Shown: positions 25,768 to 35,016, counted from the stretch's first letter. The stretch: DNA of 64,000 bases from Woeseiaceae bacterium (GCA_028227395.1 JAOIZZ010000001.1:62001-126000), one strand, 5' to 3'. Made by a program: numbers and translations. Notes: a model not told the origin generated them from the sequence alone.

Positions 25768-25898
25768 TAAGAGGAAGAAACTGAAGCCTTAATTTTTATT
25801 TGAGTTTGTGATTGTAAGATAGAGGATAACTTTCTTCATATTGAGATTTTTTTGTTATAAGATTATTTTTATAATTAACGTAATAGGTAGAAAAAATA

Positions 25899-26822
25899 AT
25901 GAACAAAATAACAATTTCAATAATTTTAAGTACTTTGCTATGTATCCCAGTGACATTTTTGAATGCCCAAGAGTTTAATGCTGGTCAGCCCTTGGGAGCT
26001 ACCAATGAATCTGGTAATTTTATCCCTATGAGCAGTAATGTGACTGTTTATGGCAGTTTTCATTTTGCTGAAAGTTGTACATTTGACCCAGAAAGAAATT
26101 TAATTCTGGCCATGAACAGGGGCAATAGAAGTACCTCTGCTCCCGATAATGATGGTTATGTTTCCTTTATTAATCCTAATGGAAGTGTTCACACATCAAA
26201 ATGGATAGGGGCAACACGTGATGGCTTGGAATTACATGACCCGATTGGAAGTGTTATTTCAAACGGAATTTTATACACCGCAGATAACGGTTCACGAGAT
26301 GTGAGATCGTTTAAACTGGATACTGGAGAGCCTCTGAAATCTGTTTCTATACCTGGTTCTGGATTTATTAATGGCATTGCTGCCACAGCAGAAGGAATGG
26401 CGTATCTTTCTGATAGTAGAGCTGAGTTAGTCTACGAAATTACTGCAGAAGGAGATGTTTCAATCTTCGCAGAAGGTGAGCCATTAAGCTCACCCAATGG
26501 CGTTGCCATGGATAATGATGGCAATATCGTTGTTGTGAATATGGGAAATTCAGCGGTTACAACTTTTAGCCCTTCTGGGGAAATTGTAAAACAAGAGAAT
26601 GCAATAGAAGGCGGCGGTGATGGCGTTGTTGTACTGAAAGATGGAACCAAATATATCAGTAGCGTCAGATACGGAAGTGTATCTCGAATTGATAATGATG
26701 GTGAGGCGGAGATCATAGCTCAAGGGATACCCAATGCTGCTTCCATGTGTTATGACTCAATTCAGCACCAGTTAGTAATACCAATGAACCCTCATTACTC
26801 GCTGGCTTTTATAAAGTTGTGA
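25899..26822 (+). CDS. Secreted SMP-30/NHL-type beta-propeller protein
   Basis: The 307-residue product has a signal peptide (cleaved after LNA) and then repeated propeller blades: ESCTFDPERNLILAMNRG, GLELHDPIGSVISNGILYTAD, GIAATAEGMAYLSDS, GVAMDNDGNIVVVNMGN and DGVVVLKDGTKYISSV. The pattern fits SMP-30/gluconolactonase-like or NHL proteins, whose metal-bound pocket hydrolyses lactones or binds sugars. Substrate unknown. It lies 131 bases after the MerC gene and probably has its own promoter. Confidence 0.75.
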   Translation: MNKITISIILSTLLCIPVTFLNAQEFNAGQPLGATNESGNFIPMSSNVTVYGSFHFAESCTFDPERNLILAMNRGNRSTSAPDNDGYVSFINPNGSVHTSKWIGATRDGLELHDPIGSVISNGILYTADNGSRDVRSFKLDTGEPLKSVSIPGSGFINGIAATAEGMAYLSDSRAELVYEITAEGDVSIFAEGEPLSSPNGVAMDNDGNIVVVNMGNSAVTTFSPSGEIVKQENAIEGGGDGVVVLKDGTKYISSVRYGSVSRIDNDGEAEIIAQGIPNAASMCYDSIQHQLVIPMNPHYSLAFIKL

Positions 26823-26854
26823 TTACATAGTTTTTCTTTATTAATATTTAATCA

Positions 26855-26921
26855 AGCCCATCTTGCATGCCTAGCTAGTTTTTTTAGCAATTTCAATGCT
26901 TGTAAATGATGGGCTATTTTT
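26855..26921 (+). terminator. Structured region with terminator-like end
   Basis: AGCCCATC at 26855-26862 pairs exactly with GATGGGCT at 26908-26915, which is followed by an ATTTTTT run. Between them lie two smaller complementary pairs: TTGC with GCAA, and AGCA with TGCT. The arrangement looks like a folded RNA of about 65 bases ending in a terminator. It could be a long terminator of the beta-propeller gene or a small RNA. Confidence 0.4.
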
Positions 26922-27010
26922 TGTGACAATTACTAAACTTAAATCTACAAAGTAGATATAAATATTATATAAGTAAGTACTATGAAAATGTCCATACAGT
27001 AAATAGCTGA

Positions 27011-28237
27011 ATCATAATCAATAAGAACTTCGACATAGTTATTCTGGGAGCAGGAGCCGCTGGGTTAATGTGTGCGATAACAGCTGCGAAAAGAAATAAA
27101 AGTGTTTTAGTCCTTGAGAAATCTAATAAAGTAGGAAAAAAGATTCTCATGTCTGGTGGTGGACGATGCAATTTTACGAATCTATTTGTTGAGGCAGATC
27201 ATTTTTTATCAAATAATCCTCATTTCTGTAAAGCTGCCCTAAAAAGATATACTCCACAGGACTTTATAACAATGGTTGAGGAGCATGAGATAGGCTATGT
27301 TGAAAAAAATCATCATGAATTATTTTGCGAGAAATCATCGAAAGATATTCTCAATATGTTGCTTACAGAATGTAGCGAATGGAGTGTTGAAATCCAGACT
27401 CATGTGGATATTGGAGAAGTATCCAGCAATTATGATAAAGGCACTGAATTACCTTATCAGTTATTAATGAGCATTGATTCCGCTGATGAAATTTTGGTTC
27501 AATGCAAATCTCTGATTGTGGCTACTGGTGCTCTATCTATTCCCAAATTAGGCGGGAGTGGTTTTGGTTATGACTTGGCTAAGCAATTTAATTTACCCTT
27601 AGTCTCAAGAAGGGCAAGCTTAGTTCCTTTTATGTTTTCTGGTGAGATTAAAGATTTATGTGAGAAATTATCTGGTGTATCTGTTCCTGTAAATATTGAA
27701 AGTAATAATAAAATGTTCGAAGAATCAATGTTGTTTACTCACCGAGGATTGAGTGGCCCAGCTATTTTACAGATATCTAATTATTGGAATCCTGGAGATG
27801 AGATTACTATTGATATGCTGCCTACTATAAATGTCGCTAAAGAATTTATAAGTCAGAAGAAAAGCAAGAATAAATCAACGATTAAAAAATACCTTAATAA
27901 TCTCCTTCCAAAAGCATTAGTTGGAGATTTAGAGACTCTTTGGTGGCATTTACTTAAAGATCATAGCTTCCCTGAAATAAGTAACAAAGATTTAATAGAT
28001 CTTGGCGATAAATTCAATGCATGGAAAATAAAACCATCTGCAACCGAGGGATATAGAACTGCAGAAGTAACTTTAGGTGGCGTAAATACGGATGTTGTTA
28101 ACTCAAAAACAATGGAAATTAAGGGTCATAAAGGATTATTTTTTGTAGGCGAGGTTCTTGACGTTACCGGTCATCTGGGTGGATATAATTTTCAATGGGC
28201 TTGGTCATCCGGTTATAGTGCTGGTTTGGTTGCATGA
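27011..28237 (+). CDS. HI0933-family flavoprotein (YhiN-like), start codon unclear
   Basis: The product is a FAD-dependent oxidoreductase of the HI0933/YhiN family. Its function is not settled; reduction of a thiol or biosynthetic intermediate is suggested for relatives. The FAD loop reads ILGAGAAGLMCAITAAK, and the downstream SGGGRCNFTNL, ATGALSIPKLGGSGFG and GEVLDVTGHLGGYNFQWAWSSG marks are all present. The first ATG (27068) lies after the Gly-rich FAD loop, so it cannot be the true start. The frame is open from the TGA at 27008, but no ATG, GTG or TTG lies before 27068, only ATC, ATA and CTG. I gave the first sense codon as start. Confidence 0.8.
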   Translation: MIINKNFDIVILGAGAAGLMCAITAAKRNKSVLVLEKSNKVGKKILMSGGGRCNFTNLFVEADHFLSNNPHFCKAALKRYTPQDFITMVEEHEIGYVEKNHHELFCEKSSKDILNMLLTECSEWSVEIQTHVDIGEVSSNYDKGTELPYQLLMSIDSADEILVQCKSLIVATGALSIPKLGGSGFGYDLAKQFNLPLVSRRASLVPFMFSGEIKDLCEKLSGVSVPVNIESNNKMFEESMLFTHRGLSGPAILQISNYWNPGDEITIDMLPTINVAKEFISQKKSKNKSTIKKYLNNLLPKALVGDLETLWWHLLKDHSFPEISNKDLIDLGDKFNAWKIKPSATEGYRTAEVTLGGVNTDVVNSKTMEIKGHKGLFFVGEVLDVTGHLGGYNFQWAWSSGYSAGLVA

Positions 28238-28300
28238 GAATAATTATTGTTAAACTAAATTTTAAATATAATTGTTATTTTAATTTTATTGATACTACTT

Positions 28301-29299
28301 ATGATTAATATAAATATTGATATTGTGTTGATCAGGCATATCTTCAAAATAATAATGATCCCTTGGTTAATTCTGATATCTTCCTGTGGAGGAGGTAATG
28401 GTTCAGCGTCAACTGGCTTAGAAATCAAAGATACCTCGACTATAATTACATCAAGCACTAATAAAAATAATCTTACTGATATTTGTATTACTTATGGTGG
28501 GTATTTGTCATGCAGTCTTATGCACGATGGATTGCAAAGAGATTTTATTCTATATGTCCCTCAAACATATAATGCAGAAGTATCTTCACCATTACTTTTC
28601 AATTTTCATGGGTTTGGCGGTAATGCTGAAGGACAACTTCAAAATAGTGATTTTAGGGCATTAGCCGAACAAAATAATTTTATTTTGATAGTGCCTAATG
28701 GTTCTTATTTAGCTGGCAATAGATATTGGAATAGTGCGTCATCTGGAAAAGGTGTGACTGACGATGTCGGTTTTGTATCGGTAATGCTCGAGACAGTTTC
28801 TCAAGCATACACAATTGATTTAAAGAGAGTTTATGCTGCTGGGATGTCTAATGGTGGAATGATGAGTTATTACTTGGCGTGTGCTCTGAGCAGTAAAGTC
28901 GCAGCTATTGCTTCGGTAACAGGGGATATGAGCCTGGCATTAATGACTGAATGCAAACCAAGTCATGCGACTGCTGTTATGCATGTGCACGGTACTGAAG
29001 ATAAAATTGTGCCTTGGGAAAGATCAGAGTCTGAATCAATTAAAGGCGTAGTTGATTTTTGGTCTAATTATAATAATTGCTCCTCGAAAAATACGGCAAA
29101 AACTTCTGATAATGCTGATGGGTATGGCGAATATTTAGGAAATTTACATCAATATTCAAGTTGTGATAATCAAGTGAAGGTATATCTAAATGAGATTATT
29201 GGTATGGGCCATATTTGGCCAACACGATTAGGGGGCAAGGACAGCGAAGAAGTGATATGGGATTTTTTATCTCAATTTAGTATTGACGGGCAATTATAA
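28301..29299 (+). CDS. Lipoprotein esterase (PHB depolymerase/feruloyl esterase family)
   Basis: The product is a secreted lipoprotein with lipobox LISSC and an alpha/beta-hydrolase domain like polyhydroxybutyrate depolymerases, feruloyl esterases and LpqC. Visible are the oxyanion region LFNFHGFGGNA, the nucleophile Ser in AAGMSNGGM, the Asp in HVHGTEDKIVP, and the His in GMGHIWP. Several Cys residues could form disulfides. I took the ATG at 28301; a TTG at 28289 is also possible. The enzyme could degrade polyesters or plant-derived esters outside the cell; the substrate is not predictable. It converges with the next gene. Confidence 0.8.
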   Translation: MININIDIVLIRHIFKIIMIPWLILISSCGGGNGSASTGLEIKDTSTIITSSTNKNNLTDICITYGGYLSCSLMHDGLQRDFILYVPQTYNAEVSSPLLFNFHGFGGNAEGQLQNSDFRALAEQNNFILIVPNGSYLAGNRYWNSASSGKGVTDDVGFVSVMLETVSQAYTIDLKRVYAAGMSNGGMMSYYLACALSSKVAAIASVTGDMSLALMTECKPSHATAVMHVHGTEDKIVPWERSESESIKGVVDFWSNYNNCSSKNTAKTSDNADGYGEYLGNLHQYSSCDNQVKVYLNEIIGMGHIWPTRLGGKDSEEVIWDFLSQFSIDGQL

Positions 29300-29300
29300 G

Positions 29301-30569
29301 CTAAATATTCTTTTTCGATATAACACGATGATCTCTGGTGTATTTTTCATGGTTTTCTTCAATGTATTCATTGTCATATTTATAGTTAATCATAAATGTA
29401 GCGCCTTTTTTAAGACTTTTTTCTGAAGTATCGGCCATAAAATTAATTTGATGCAATGAGGCTCCATTTCCCAGATGAAATCTAGATACTGGATCATTGG
29501 GTTTACCGTCTTTTCGGTCTGACTTTAATAAGTAATTTCTTATGTATGTATCTAGTATTGTTTTGTTTTTCTTGAAACTCTCCAGTGAATAATCGCTGGA
29601 TAAAACATTATAAAGATCATTATCTTTTATTTTTATCCATTTCATGAATGTAGGCACTGGAGACAGGGTAATAAAACGCTTAATAGCTGGAACTTCCTTC
29701 TCTATAAAGGTGACTACATCTTTAATTAAGAAGTTTCCAAATGAAATGCCATCCAATCCTCGTTGGCAATTTGAAATTGAGTAAAATACAGCCGTATCTA
29801 ATTCAGTTTCATCTATTAATTCTCTTTTTTCTTTTAGTATTGTGTTTATATTGGTTGGAATATCGTCTAGAAAGGCAACTTCAACAAAAATTAAAGGTTC
29901 AGTGGCCATGGCTGGATGAAAAAAGGCAAAACATCTCCTGTCATTTGAATCAATCCTGTCTCTTAGTTCTCGCCAAGTGTTTATTTGATGGACAGATTCA
30001 TATTTAATGATTTTCTCTAAAATAGAAGCTGGCGTATTCCAATCTATTGGCTTCATTACTAAAAAGCCTCTATTAAACCAATCCACAAAGAGTGTTTTTA
30101 GGTCATTTTCAACTTTTTGATAATTATTTTCATTGGACGATTTGATTAGAATCTTTCGTCTTAAATTCACTAAGAAGGTGGTTGCTTCATCGAAGCAGTT
30201 GAGCTTTCTGAATAAATCTTTTCTTTTTGAGGCGTGAGCTTTTTGAAGTTTGATATAGTTTGTTTCAGAATTCTCTTTAATATAATTATCTATGCATATT
30301 TTTAACTGATCAGTATCTAAATCTCTCTGGTCTCTCAGATTAACCATCAAGTCATCAAATTCCTTATCATCCAAATGATTTGCCAGGGCAAAAAATTCCT
30401 TGGCATACTTAACTCTCGAGATATTATTTTTAGTATCAATTAAATTTTCAATAATTTGATAAATATCATTTTTGTGACTATTTTTTTTAAACAAAAGCTT
30501 TGAAGAAGTTTTGATACTTTTTTCAAAAATATTTTCTAGTAATGAACTGATGGTCTGGGTATATGACAT
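29301..30569 (-). CDS. Malonyl-CoA decarboxylase
   Basis: The 422-residue product matches malonyl-CoA decarboxylase, which turns malonyl-CoA to acetyl-CoA. The CHAT-like catalytic domain has HPAMATEPLIFVEVAFL, TAVFYSISNCQRGLDGISFG and FITLSPVPTFMKW, and the C-terminal VSRFHLGNGASLHQINFMAD carries the catalytic His. The N-terminal third is the helical domain. I start at the ATG at 30569; a TTG at 30584 is possible but has no better site. It may help use malonate or control fatty-acid synthesis, but no malonate transporter is next to it. Confidence 0.9.
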   Translation of the reverse strand: MSYTQTISSLLENIFEKSIKTSSKLLFKKNSHKNDIYQIIENLIDTKNNISRVKYAKEFFALANHLDDKEFDDLMVNLRDQRDLDTDQLKICIDNYIKENSETNYIKLQKAHASKRKDLFRKLNCFDEATTFLVNLRRKILIKSSNENNYQKVENDLKTLFVDWFNRGFLVMKPIDWNTPASILEKIIKYESVHQINTWRELRDRIDSNDRRCFAFFHPAMATEPLIFVEVAFLDDIPTNINTILKEKRELIDETELDTAVFYSISNCQRGLDGISFGNFLIKDVVTFIEKEVPAIKRFITLSPVPTFMKWIKIKDNDLYNVLSSDYSLESFKKNKTILDTYIRNYLLKSDRKDGKPNDPVSRFHLGNGASLHQINFMADTSEKSLKKGATFMINYKYDNEYIEENHEKYTRDHRVISKKNI

Positions 30570-30679
30570 AGGCTTATTGTACAAACTTTTACTATAATTA
30601 AAATAATTAAAATACTAATTATGAGTAATATGTTAGTTTTAAATTAAGAGTAAAAGTCATTTTAAATAGGGGGTTTATT

Positions 30680-31621
30680 GTGAAACTTAAAAAATCAGTG
30701 CTTTATTTTGGATTGGTTTTTAGTCAATTTATATTTGTTGGGAATGGAGCTGCTACTGAGTCATTTTCTGTATTTCCACTTGGTGTTCAAGCAACTTCTA
30801 TTGATGGGAAGACTTTGACTCCTGACAAACCAAATGAATTGAGTTTAAAAAATTTGGAAATAGCAAAAGCTGCGTATAAAAAAGATCCTTTAAATCCAGA
30901 TACCCTTATTTGGCTGGGTAGGCGCTTGGCATACACAGGCAATTATCGAGATGCTATTGTTGCTTTTACTAAAGGTTCGATTCAATTTCCTAATGATCCT
31001 CGATTTTTAAGGCATCGTGGGCATAGATATATTTCTATAAGGGAGTTCGACCTTGCGATTGCTGATTTGGAAAAAGCATCTATTCTAATGAGAGCTTTAT
31101 CGCCCCAAATTGAGCCTGATGGACTTCCTAATATAAAAAATATCCCATTAACCACGACTCAAGGAAATGTCTGGTATCACTTGGGCTTAGCTTACTACTT
31201 GAAGCAAGACTGGCGCAGTGCTCTCGCAGCATTTCGTAAAGGCTATGACCTGGGTGGAAATGATGACAATCTAGTTTCTACTGGACACTGGATTTATATG
31301 ATATTACGTCGTATGGGCGATCAATTAGGAGCCACCAATGCGCTAAATAATATTCGTCAAGATATGAATATTATTGAAAATATGAGCTATCATCAGCTTT
31401 GCCTGCTTTATAAGGGTGATATTAAGATCGACGATTTAATGGCCACAGATGGTAATAATCCGAGTAATGCAGCTGTTGCCTATGGCTTAGCTAATTATTA
31501 TTACTACAATGGAGACAAGAAGGAGTCAGATAATCTCTTATTGAAAATTACCACTGGATCTAGCTGGAGTGCTTTTGGCTTTATCGCTGCTGAAGTTGAC
31601 TTAAGTAACTCTGGGCGATAA
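30680..31621 (+). CDS. Secreted TPR-repeat protein
   Basis: The 313-residue product has a signal peptide (cleaved near VGNGAA) and three or four TPR-like helix pairs: NPDTLIWLGRRLAYTGNYRDAI, DPRFLRHRGHRYISIREFDLAI, GNVWYHLGLAYYLKQDWRSAL and NAAVAYGLANYYYYNGDKKES. These repeats bind peptides or act as scaffolds in the periplasm. The start is a GTG behind a strong AGGGGG site. The gene lies upstream of the SAM hydrolase gene, with a gap of about 65 bases. Its partner is unknown. Confidence 0.75.
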   Translation: MKLKKSVLYFGLVFSQFIFVGNGAATESFSVFPLGVQATSIDGKTLTPDKPNELSLKNLEIAKAAYKKDPLNPDTLIWLGRRLAYTGNYRDAIVAFTKGSIQFPNDPRFLRHRGHRYISIREFDLAIADLEKASILMRALSPQIEPDGLPNIKNIPLTTTQGNVWYHLGLAYYLKQDWRSALAAFRKGYDLGGNDDNLVSTGHWIYMILRRMGDQLGATNALNNIRQDMNIIENMSYHQLCLLYKGDIKIDDLMATDGNNPSNAAVAYGLANYYYYNGDKKESDNLLLKITTGSSWSAFGFIAAEVDLSNSGR

Positions 31622-31686
31622 TTTCATGCGTTAATCAAGAGATAAATAGATATATAATGGACTTTCAAATAAGGGAGTATAAGGAC

Positions 31687-32589
31687 ATGCCAAATTACAA
31701 ATTCATGACACTTAAGATCGGAATAATTGCATTATTTTTATCACCATCTGTCTGGTCCCAGCATGCTTTAGTATTTCAAACTGACTTTGGTCTAGAGGAA
31801 GGTGCTGTTGCCTCTATGAAGGGCGTGGCTTTTGGCGTCTCTCCTAAATTAAATATGTTCGATGTAACGCATGAAATTCCTAGGTTTAATATTTGGGAGG
31901 CGGCTTATCGTTTGAACCAAGTAGCCGATTATTGGCCAAAAGGGACCGTTTTTGTCAATGTGGTTGATCCTGGTGTGGGTACAGCTAGAAAATCCGTTGT
32001 GCTTAAAACAAAATCAGGTCACTTTTTTGTAAGCCCCGATAATGGATCGCTTACTTTGGTCTCTGAATCACTTGGTATTGAAGAAGTAAGAGAAATCAAT
32101 GAAAAGATCAATCGACTTGAAGGGTCAGAGAGGTCACATACATTTCATGGTCGTGACGTTTACGCTTACACAGGGGCTCGCTTAGCCTCAGAGGCGATTA
32201 CTTACGAACAAGTTGGTGATCTCCTCGAACCATCAGTGATGCAACTCGATTATGTTAAACCAAAGTTAATAAATGAAAGAATCGTTGGTAATGTGCCAAT
32301 CTTAGATGCTCATTACGGTAATGTATGGACCAATATCAGCGTGGACTTGTTTGATCGTCTAGATATAAATATCGGTGATGAAGCATGGGTTGAGATTACC
32401 GATAATGGGCAGGAATTATTCATGCAAAAAGTCAAATTTGTAAGTTCATTTGGTGGTGTTGGAATAGGGGAACCTGCTATTTATATTAACGATATATTGA
32501 ATCTTGGTATTGCTATCAATCAAGGCGATATGGCTAATAAATATAAAATTAAGCCCAGCTCCAAAGTCTTGTTTTCAATCTGGAAGTAA
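31687..32589 (+). CDS. Secreted SAM hydroxide adenosyltransferase (DUF62 family)
   Basis: The protein belongs to the SAM hydrolase/chlorinase/fluorinase fold. Usual motifs are present: FQTDFGLEEGAV, DVTHEIPRFNIWEAAY, VVDPGVGTARKSVVLK, FVSPDNGSLTL and FHGRDVYAYTGARLA. These enzymes cleave SAM into adenosine and methionine, using water. The start at 31687 follows an AAGGA site and gives a signal peptide (IGIIALFLSPSVWSQ), so the enzyme seems exported, which is unusual because SAM is cytoplasmic. Some family members in marine bacteria are exported too, as far as I recall. The next gene starts six bases downstream. Confidence 0.85.
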   Translation: MPNYKFMTLKIGIIALFLSPSVWSQHALVFQTDFGLEEGAVASMKGVAFGVSPKLNMFDVTHEIPRFNIWEAAYRLNQVADYWPKGTVFVNVVDPGVGTARKSVVLKTKSGHFFVSPDNGSLTLVSESLGIEEVREINEKINRLEGSERSHTFHGRDVYAYTGARLASEAITYEQVGDLLEPSVMQLDYVKPKLINERIVGNVPILDAHYGNVWTNISVDLFDRLDINIGDEAWVEITDNGQELFMQKVKFVSSFGGVGIGEPAIYINDILNLGIAINQGDMANKYKIKPSSKVLFSIWK

Positions 32590-32594
32590 TATGC

Positions 32595-33098
32595 ATGTCC
32601 AATAAAATGAAAAATAGTAAATCAGTTCAGTTGCTTGGATACTTTGGTTTAATTCCTTTTGTCATCCCAAGTATATTAGTTTGGAATCTATCCCCTTATT
32701 CGCCAGTCGAATTGTTATTTTTGTTTTTCTGTTTATACAGTCTTTTAGTTTGTAGTTTTCTCACGGGCTCAATATGGGCGTTTAGGATTAACCTTGATAA
32801 AAGTCCGCTTGGATCTATCTTACTTTTTTCTATGCCTTTTTTCGCATCGATTTTGGTGCTGGCATTATTTAATCAAGCGATCGTATTATCTGTGGTCGAC
32901 ATCAATGGGATTGAGCACTTAATTTCTATCTTTTTATTACTCTTATTGTTGATAAGTTACGTCTTTTTGTATGTTTATGAGGCTAAATTATTAGCGCACA
33001 GAAATTATTATAAAAGAATGCGGTTTTGGCTTACTTTGGTGGTAGTTTTGACACATTCTTCTTGGATTTTATTTTTTTATGTTAACTTCTTAAAGTAA
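32595..33098 (+). CDS. DUF3429 membrane protein
   Basis: The 167-residue product has five predicted transmembrane segments and the opening SVQLLGYFGLIPFVIPSIL, which resembles DUF3429 proteins. The central YSLLVCSFLTGSIWAF segment also fits. The function of DUF3429 is not known. It starts six bases after the SAM hydrolase gene, suggesting one transcript. Its end overlaps the tail of the convergent glutaredoxin-like gene by 22 bases. Confidence 0.75.
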   Translation: MSNKMKNSKSVQLLGYFGLIPFVIPSILVWNLSPYSPVELLFLFFCLYSLLVCSFLTGSIWAFRINLDKSPLGSILLFSMPFFASILVLALFNQAIVLSVVDINGIEHLISIFLLLLLLISYVFLYVYEAKLLAHRNYYKRMRFWLTLVVVLTHSSWILFFYVNFLK

Positions 33099-33457
33099 GA
33101 AATAATTTCATCAGACTCATAAAGCCAGAAATCTTTTTCATTCTCTTTAGCAATTCTAAGGCACGGTACTTGATACTTTCCTCCAAGGTTTACTAAGTCT
33201 GTTTTATGGTCAGGATCTTTTCGAGTATTTCTAAGTTCAATATTAAGACTATTTTGATGAATGAATCGAGTCACTTTAATGCAAAATGGGCATGTCCCAA
33301 ATTGATAAAGCGCCACTTTATCGGTTTGTAGATTAATTAATTTTTGCGCTTTAGAATTCCGTTTGATTGGTTTGGGTAGCGTCAGAAAATTGATTAATTT
33401 TAGTATATTTCCAAATACCATACGACCTAATATTCGCCTCAATATTTTCTTAATCAC
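33077..33457 (-). CDS. Membrane-anchored or N-terminally extended glutaredoxin-like protein
   Basis: The 126-residue product ends in a glutaredoxin/GST-N domain. The CPFC active site lies in YQFGTCPFCIKVTRFI, followed by QVPCLRIAKENEKDFWLYESDEI, where the conserved cis-Pro (VP) and the substrate-binding Glu-Ser (YESDEI) occur. The 50-residue N-terminal extension is basic with hydrophobic stretches and could be a membrane-associated helix. Function would be glutathione-linked disulfide reduction. It overlaps the convergent DUF3429 gene by 22 bases. Confidence 0.8.
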   Translation of the reverse strand: MIKKILRRILGRMVFGNILKLINFLTLPKPIKRNSKAQKLINLQTDKVALYQFGTCPFCIKVTRFIHQNSLNIELRNTRKDPDHKTDLVNLGGKYQVPCLRIAKENEKDFWLYESDEIISYFKKLT

Positions 33458-33514
33458 TCCCGCTCCTTTATAGTTTATTATGTATTAACTCCTGTAGATT
33501 AGAATTAATAAATA

Positions 33515-34687
33515 ATGAAAACAAGTGAACTTACTAAAAGAATATCAGGGCCTAGCTCAAAAGCATGGGCTATAGGGGACAGAGCTTTTAAGCTCATTGA
33601 AGAAGGTAAAGATATTATCCATCTAGGTATCGGTGATCCTGATTTTGATACTCCTGAACCTATAGTAAATGCCATAGGCTCTGCGCTAGGCAATGGAAAA
33701 ACGCATTACTCACCTTTAGCTGGTGAAATGAAATTAAGAGAAAAAATTGCTGTTCATGCAAATTCCCTTTATGGGGATGGTGTTGAAAGTGAGCATATTG
33801 CAGTATTACCTGGTGCGCAAGCGGCTTTGTTCTCTAGTTTTTTGTGCATAAGTGGCTGTGATGATGAGGTGATCATTCTAGAACCTACTTACGCAACTTA
33901 TCCGGCCGTCATTCAAGCCAGTGGAGCAAAATTGATCACAATAGTGCTCGACAGAGCGACCGATTATCAAATTAATTTATCTGAAATTAAAGCTGCTATT
34001 ACTAAAAAAACCAGAGCAATATTAATTAATTCGCCTTGTAATCCATCGGGTGTAATTTTTTCACAACAAGATTTAAACGATCTTGCTAAGCTTTGCAAAC
34101 AGAATGATATCTGGTTAGTTTCTGATGAGGTTTATTGGTCACTAACATACGAAAAAAAGCATTACTCGGCTTACTCTCAACGAGAAACAAGAAGTAATGT
34201 TATTGTGGTAAATAGCCTTTCAAAATCACACGCGATGTCAGGCTGGAGGATAGGCTGGGTAATCGCGCCGCCAGTAATTATTGATGCTCTTACAGATTTA
34301 TCTCAAGCACAATACTTTGGCGTCAATCAATTTGTCCAATTGGCAGCCGTAAAAGCTTTAATGGACGATCAAAGTCCAAAAAAATTCCAGAATATTTTTA
34401 AAGCAAGACGCGATGCATTTTTATCTAAATTAGATAAAAGCACTATTTTGCGTTACACCAAACCACAAGGTGGAATGTTTGTGCTGATTGATGTTAGTTC
34501 GACTGGTCTCGATGGTGAGGCTTTTGCTGAGCAATTATTAGACGATGAGGGGGTCGCAGTGGTTCCCGGTTTTGGTTTTGGTCCCTCAATGAAAGATACT
34601 ATCCGATTAGGTTTTTTAGCTGACACACCTAAATTAGAAGAGGCTGCTGATCGTTTAGTTCGTTTTGCAGCCTCTTTGGCATCTTAG
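33515..34687 (+). CDS. Class I/II PLP aminotransferase (AspC-like)
   Basis: This is a fold-type I aminotransferase of 390 residues. LGIGDPDFDTPEPI near the N-terminus, LINSPCNPSGVIF, WLVSDEVYWSLTY and NSLSKSHAMSGWRIGW (Schiff-base Lys) are the usual landmarks. The substrate pair is probably aspartate or an aromatic or branched amino acid with 2-oxoglutarate, but this cannot be read from the sequence. A weak ribosome-binding site precedes the ATG. The small lipoprotein and ribokinase genes follow after a gap. Confidence 0.85.
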   Translation: MKTSELTKRISGPSSKAWAIGDRAFKLIEEGKDIIHLGIGDPDFDTPEPIVNAIGSALGNGKTHYSPLAGEMKLREKIAVHANSLYGDGVESEHIAVLPGAQAALFSSFLCISGCDDEVIILEPTYATYPAVIQASGAKLITIVLDRATDYQINLSEIKAAITKKTRAILINSPCNPSGVIFSQQDLNDLAKLCKQNDIWLVSDEVYWSLTYEKKHYSAYSQRETRSNVIVVNSLSKSHAMSGWRIGWVIAPPVIIDALTDLSQAQYFGVNQFVQLAAVKALMDDQSPKKFQNIFKARRDAFLSKLDKSTILRYTKPQGGMFVLIDVSSTGLDGEAFAEQLLDDEGVAVVPGFGFGPSMKDTIRLGFLADTPKLEEAADRLVRFAASLAS

Positions 34688-34866
34688 GAAAAATGATACA
34701 CTAATTGCACTCAGTTCTATACAGGACCTACATTGCTCCTATTAAACTGATAGTATTGGTGATAATTCATCATAAAAAGAGCATCAAATAAAGCCTATTT
34801 TAAAAGACATTAATGGCTGTGATGATTAATTTTAAATATAAAGATAAAGTTATAAGGTGAAATATT

Positions 34867-35016
34867 ATGCGATATTTATTTTTTCTTCTTCTTCCGTTGT
34901 TTCTCACTGGCTGTCTGAATGTTCCATTTGTTCCTTTTGTTCATAATGATACGGCTCAATACCATCTACCATCAATTGATAATCTTACCGATAATAAAGA
35001 AGTAATTAATAACTAA
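34867..35016 (+). CDS. Very small lipoprotein before ribokinase
   Basis: A 49-codon frame starts at an ATG behind an AAGGTG site. Its start (MRYLFFLLLPLFLTGCLNV) is a classic signal peptide with the lipobox LTGC, and the short mature part ends DNKEVINN. It ends 18 bases before the ribokinase gene, so it is probably in the same transcript. Such mini-lipoproteins are easily missed in annotation. No function can be proposed. Confidence 0.65.
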   Translation: MRYLFFLLLPLFLTGCLNVPFVPFVHNDTAQYHLPSIDNLTDNKEVINN

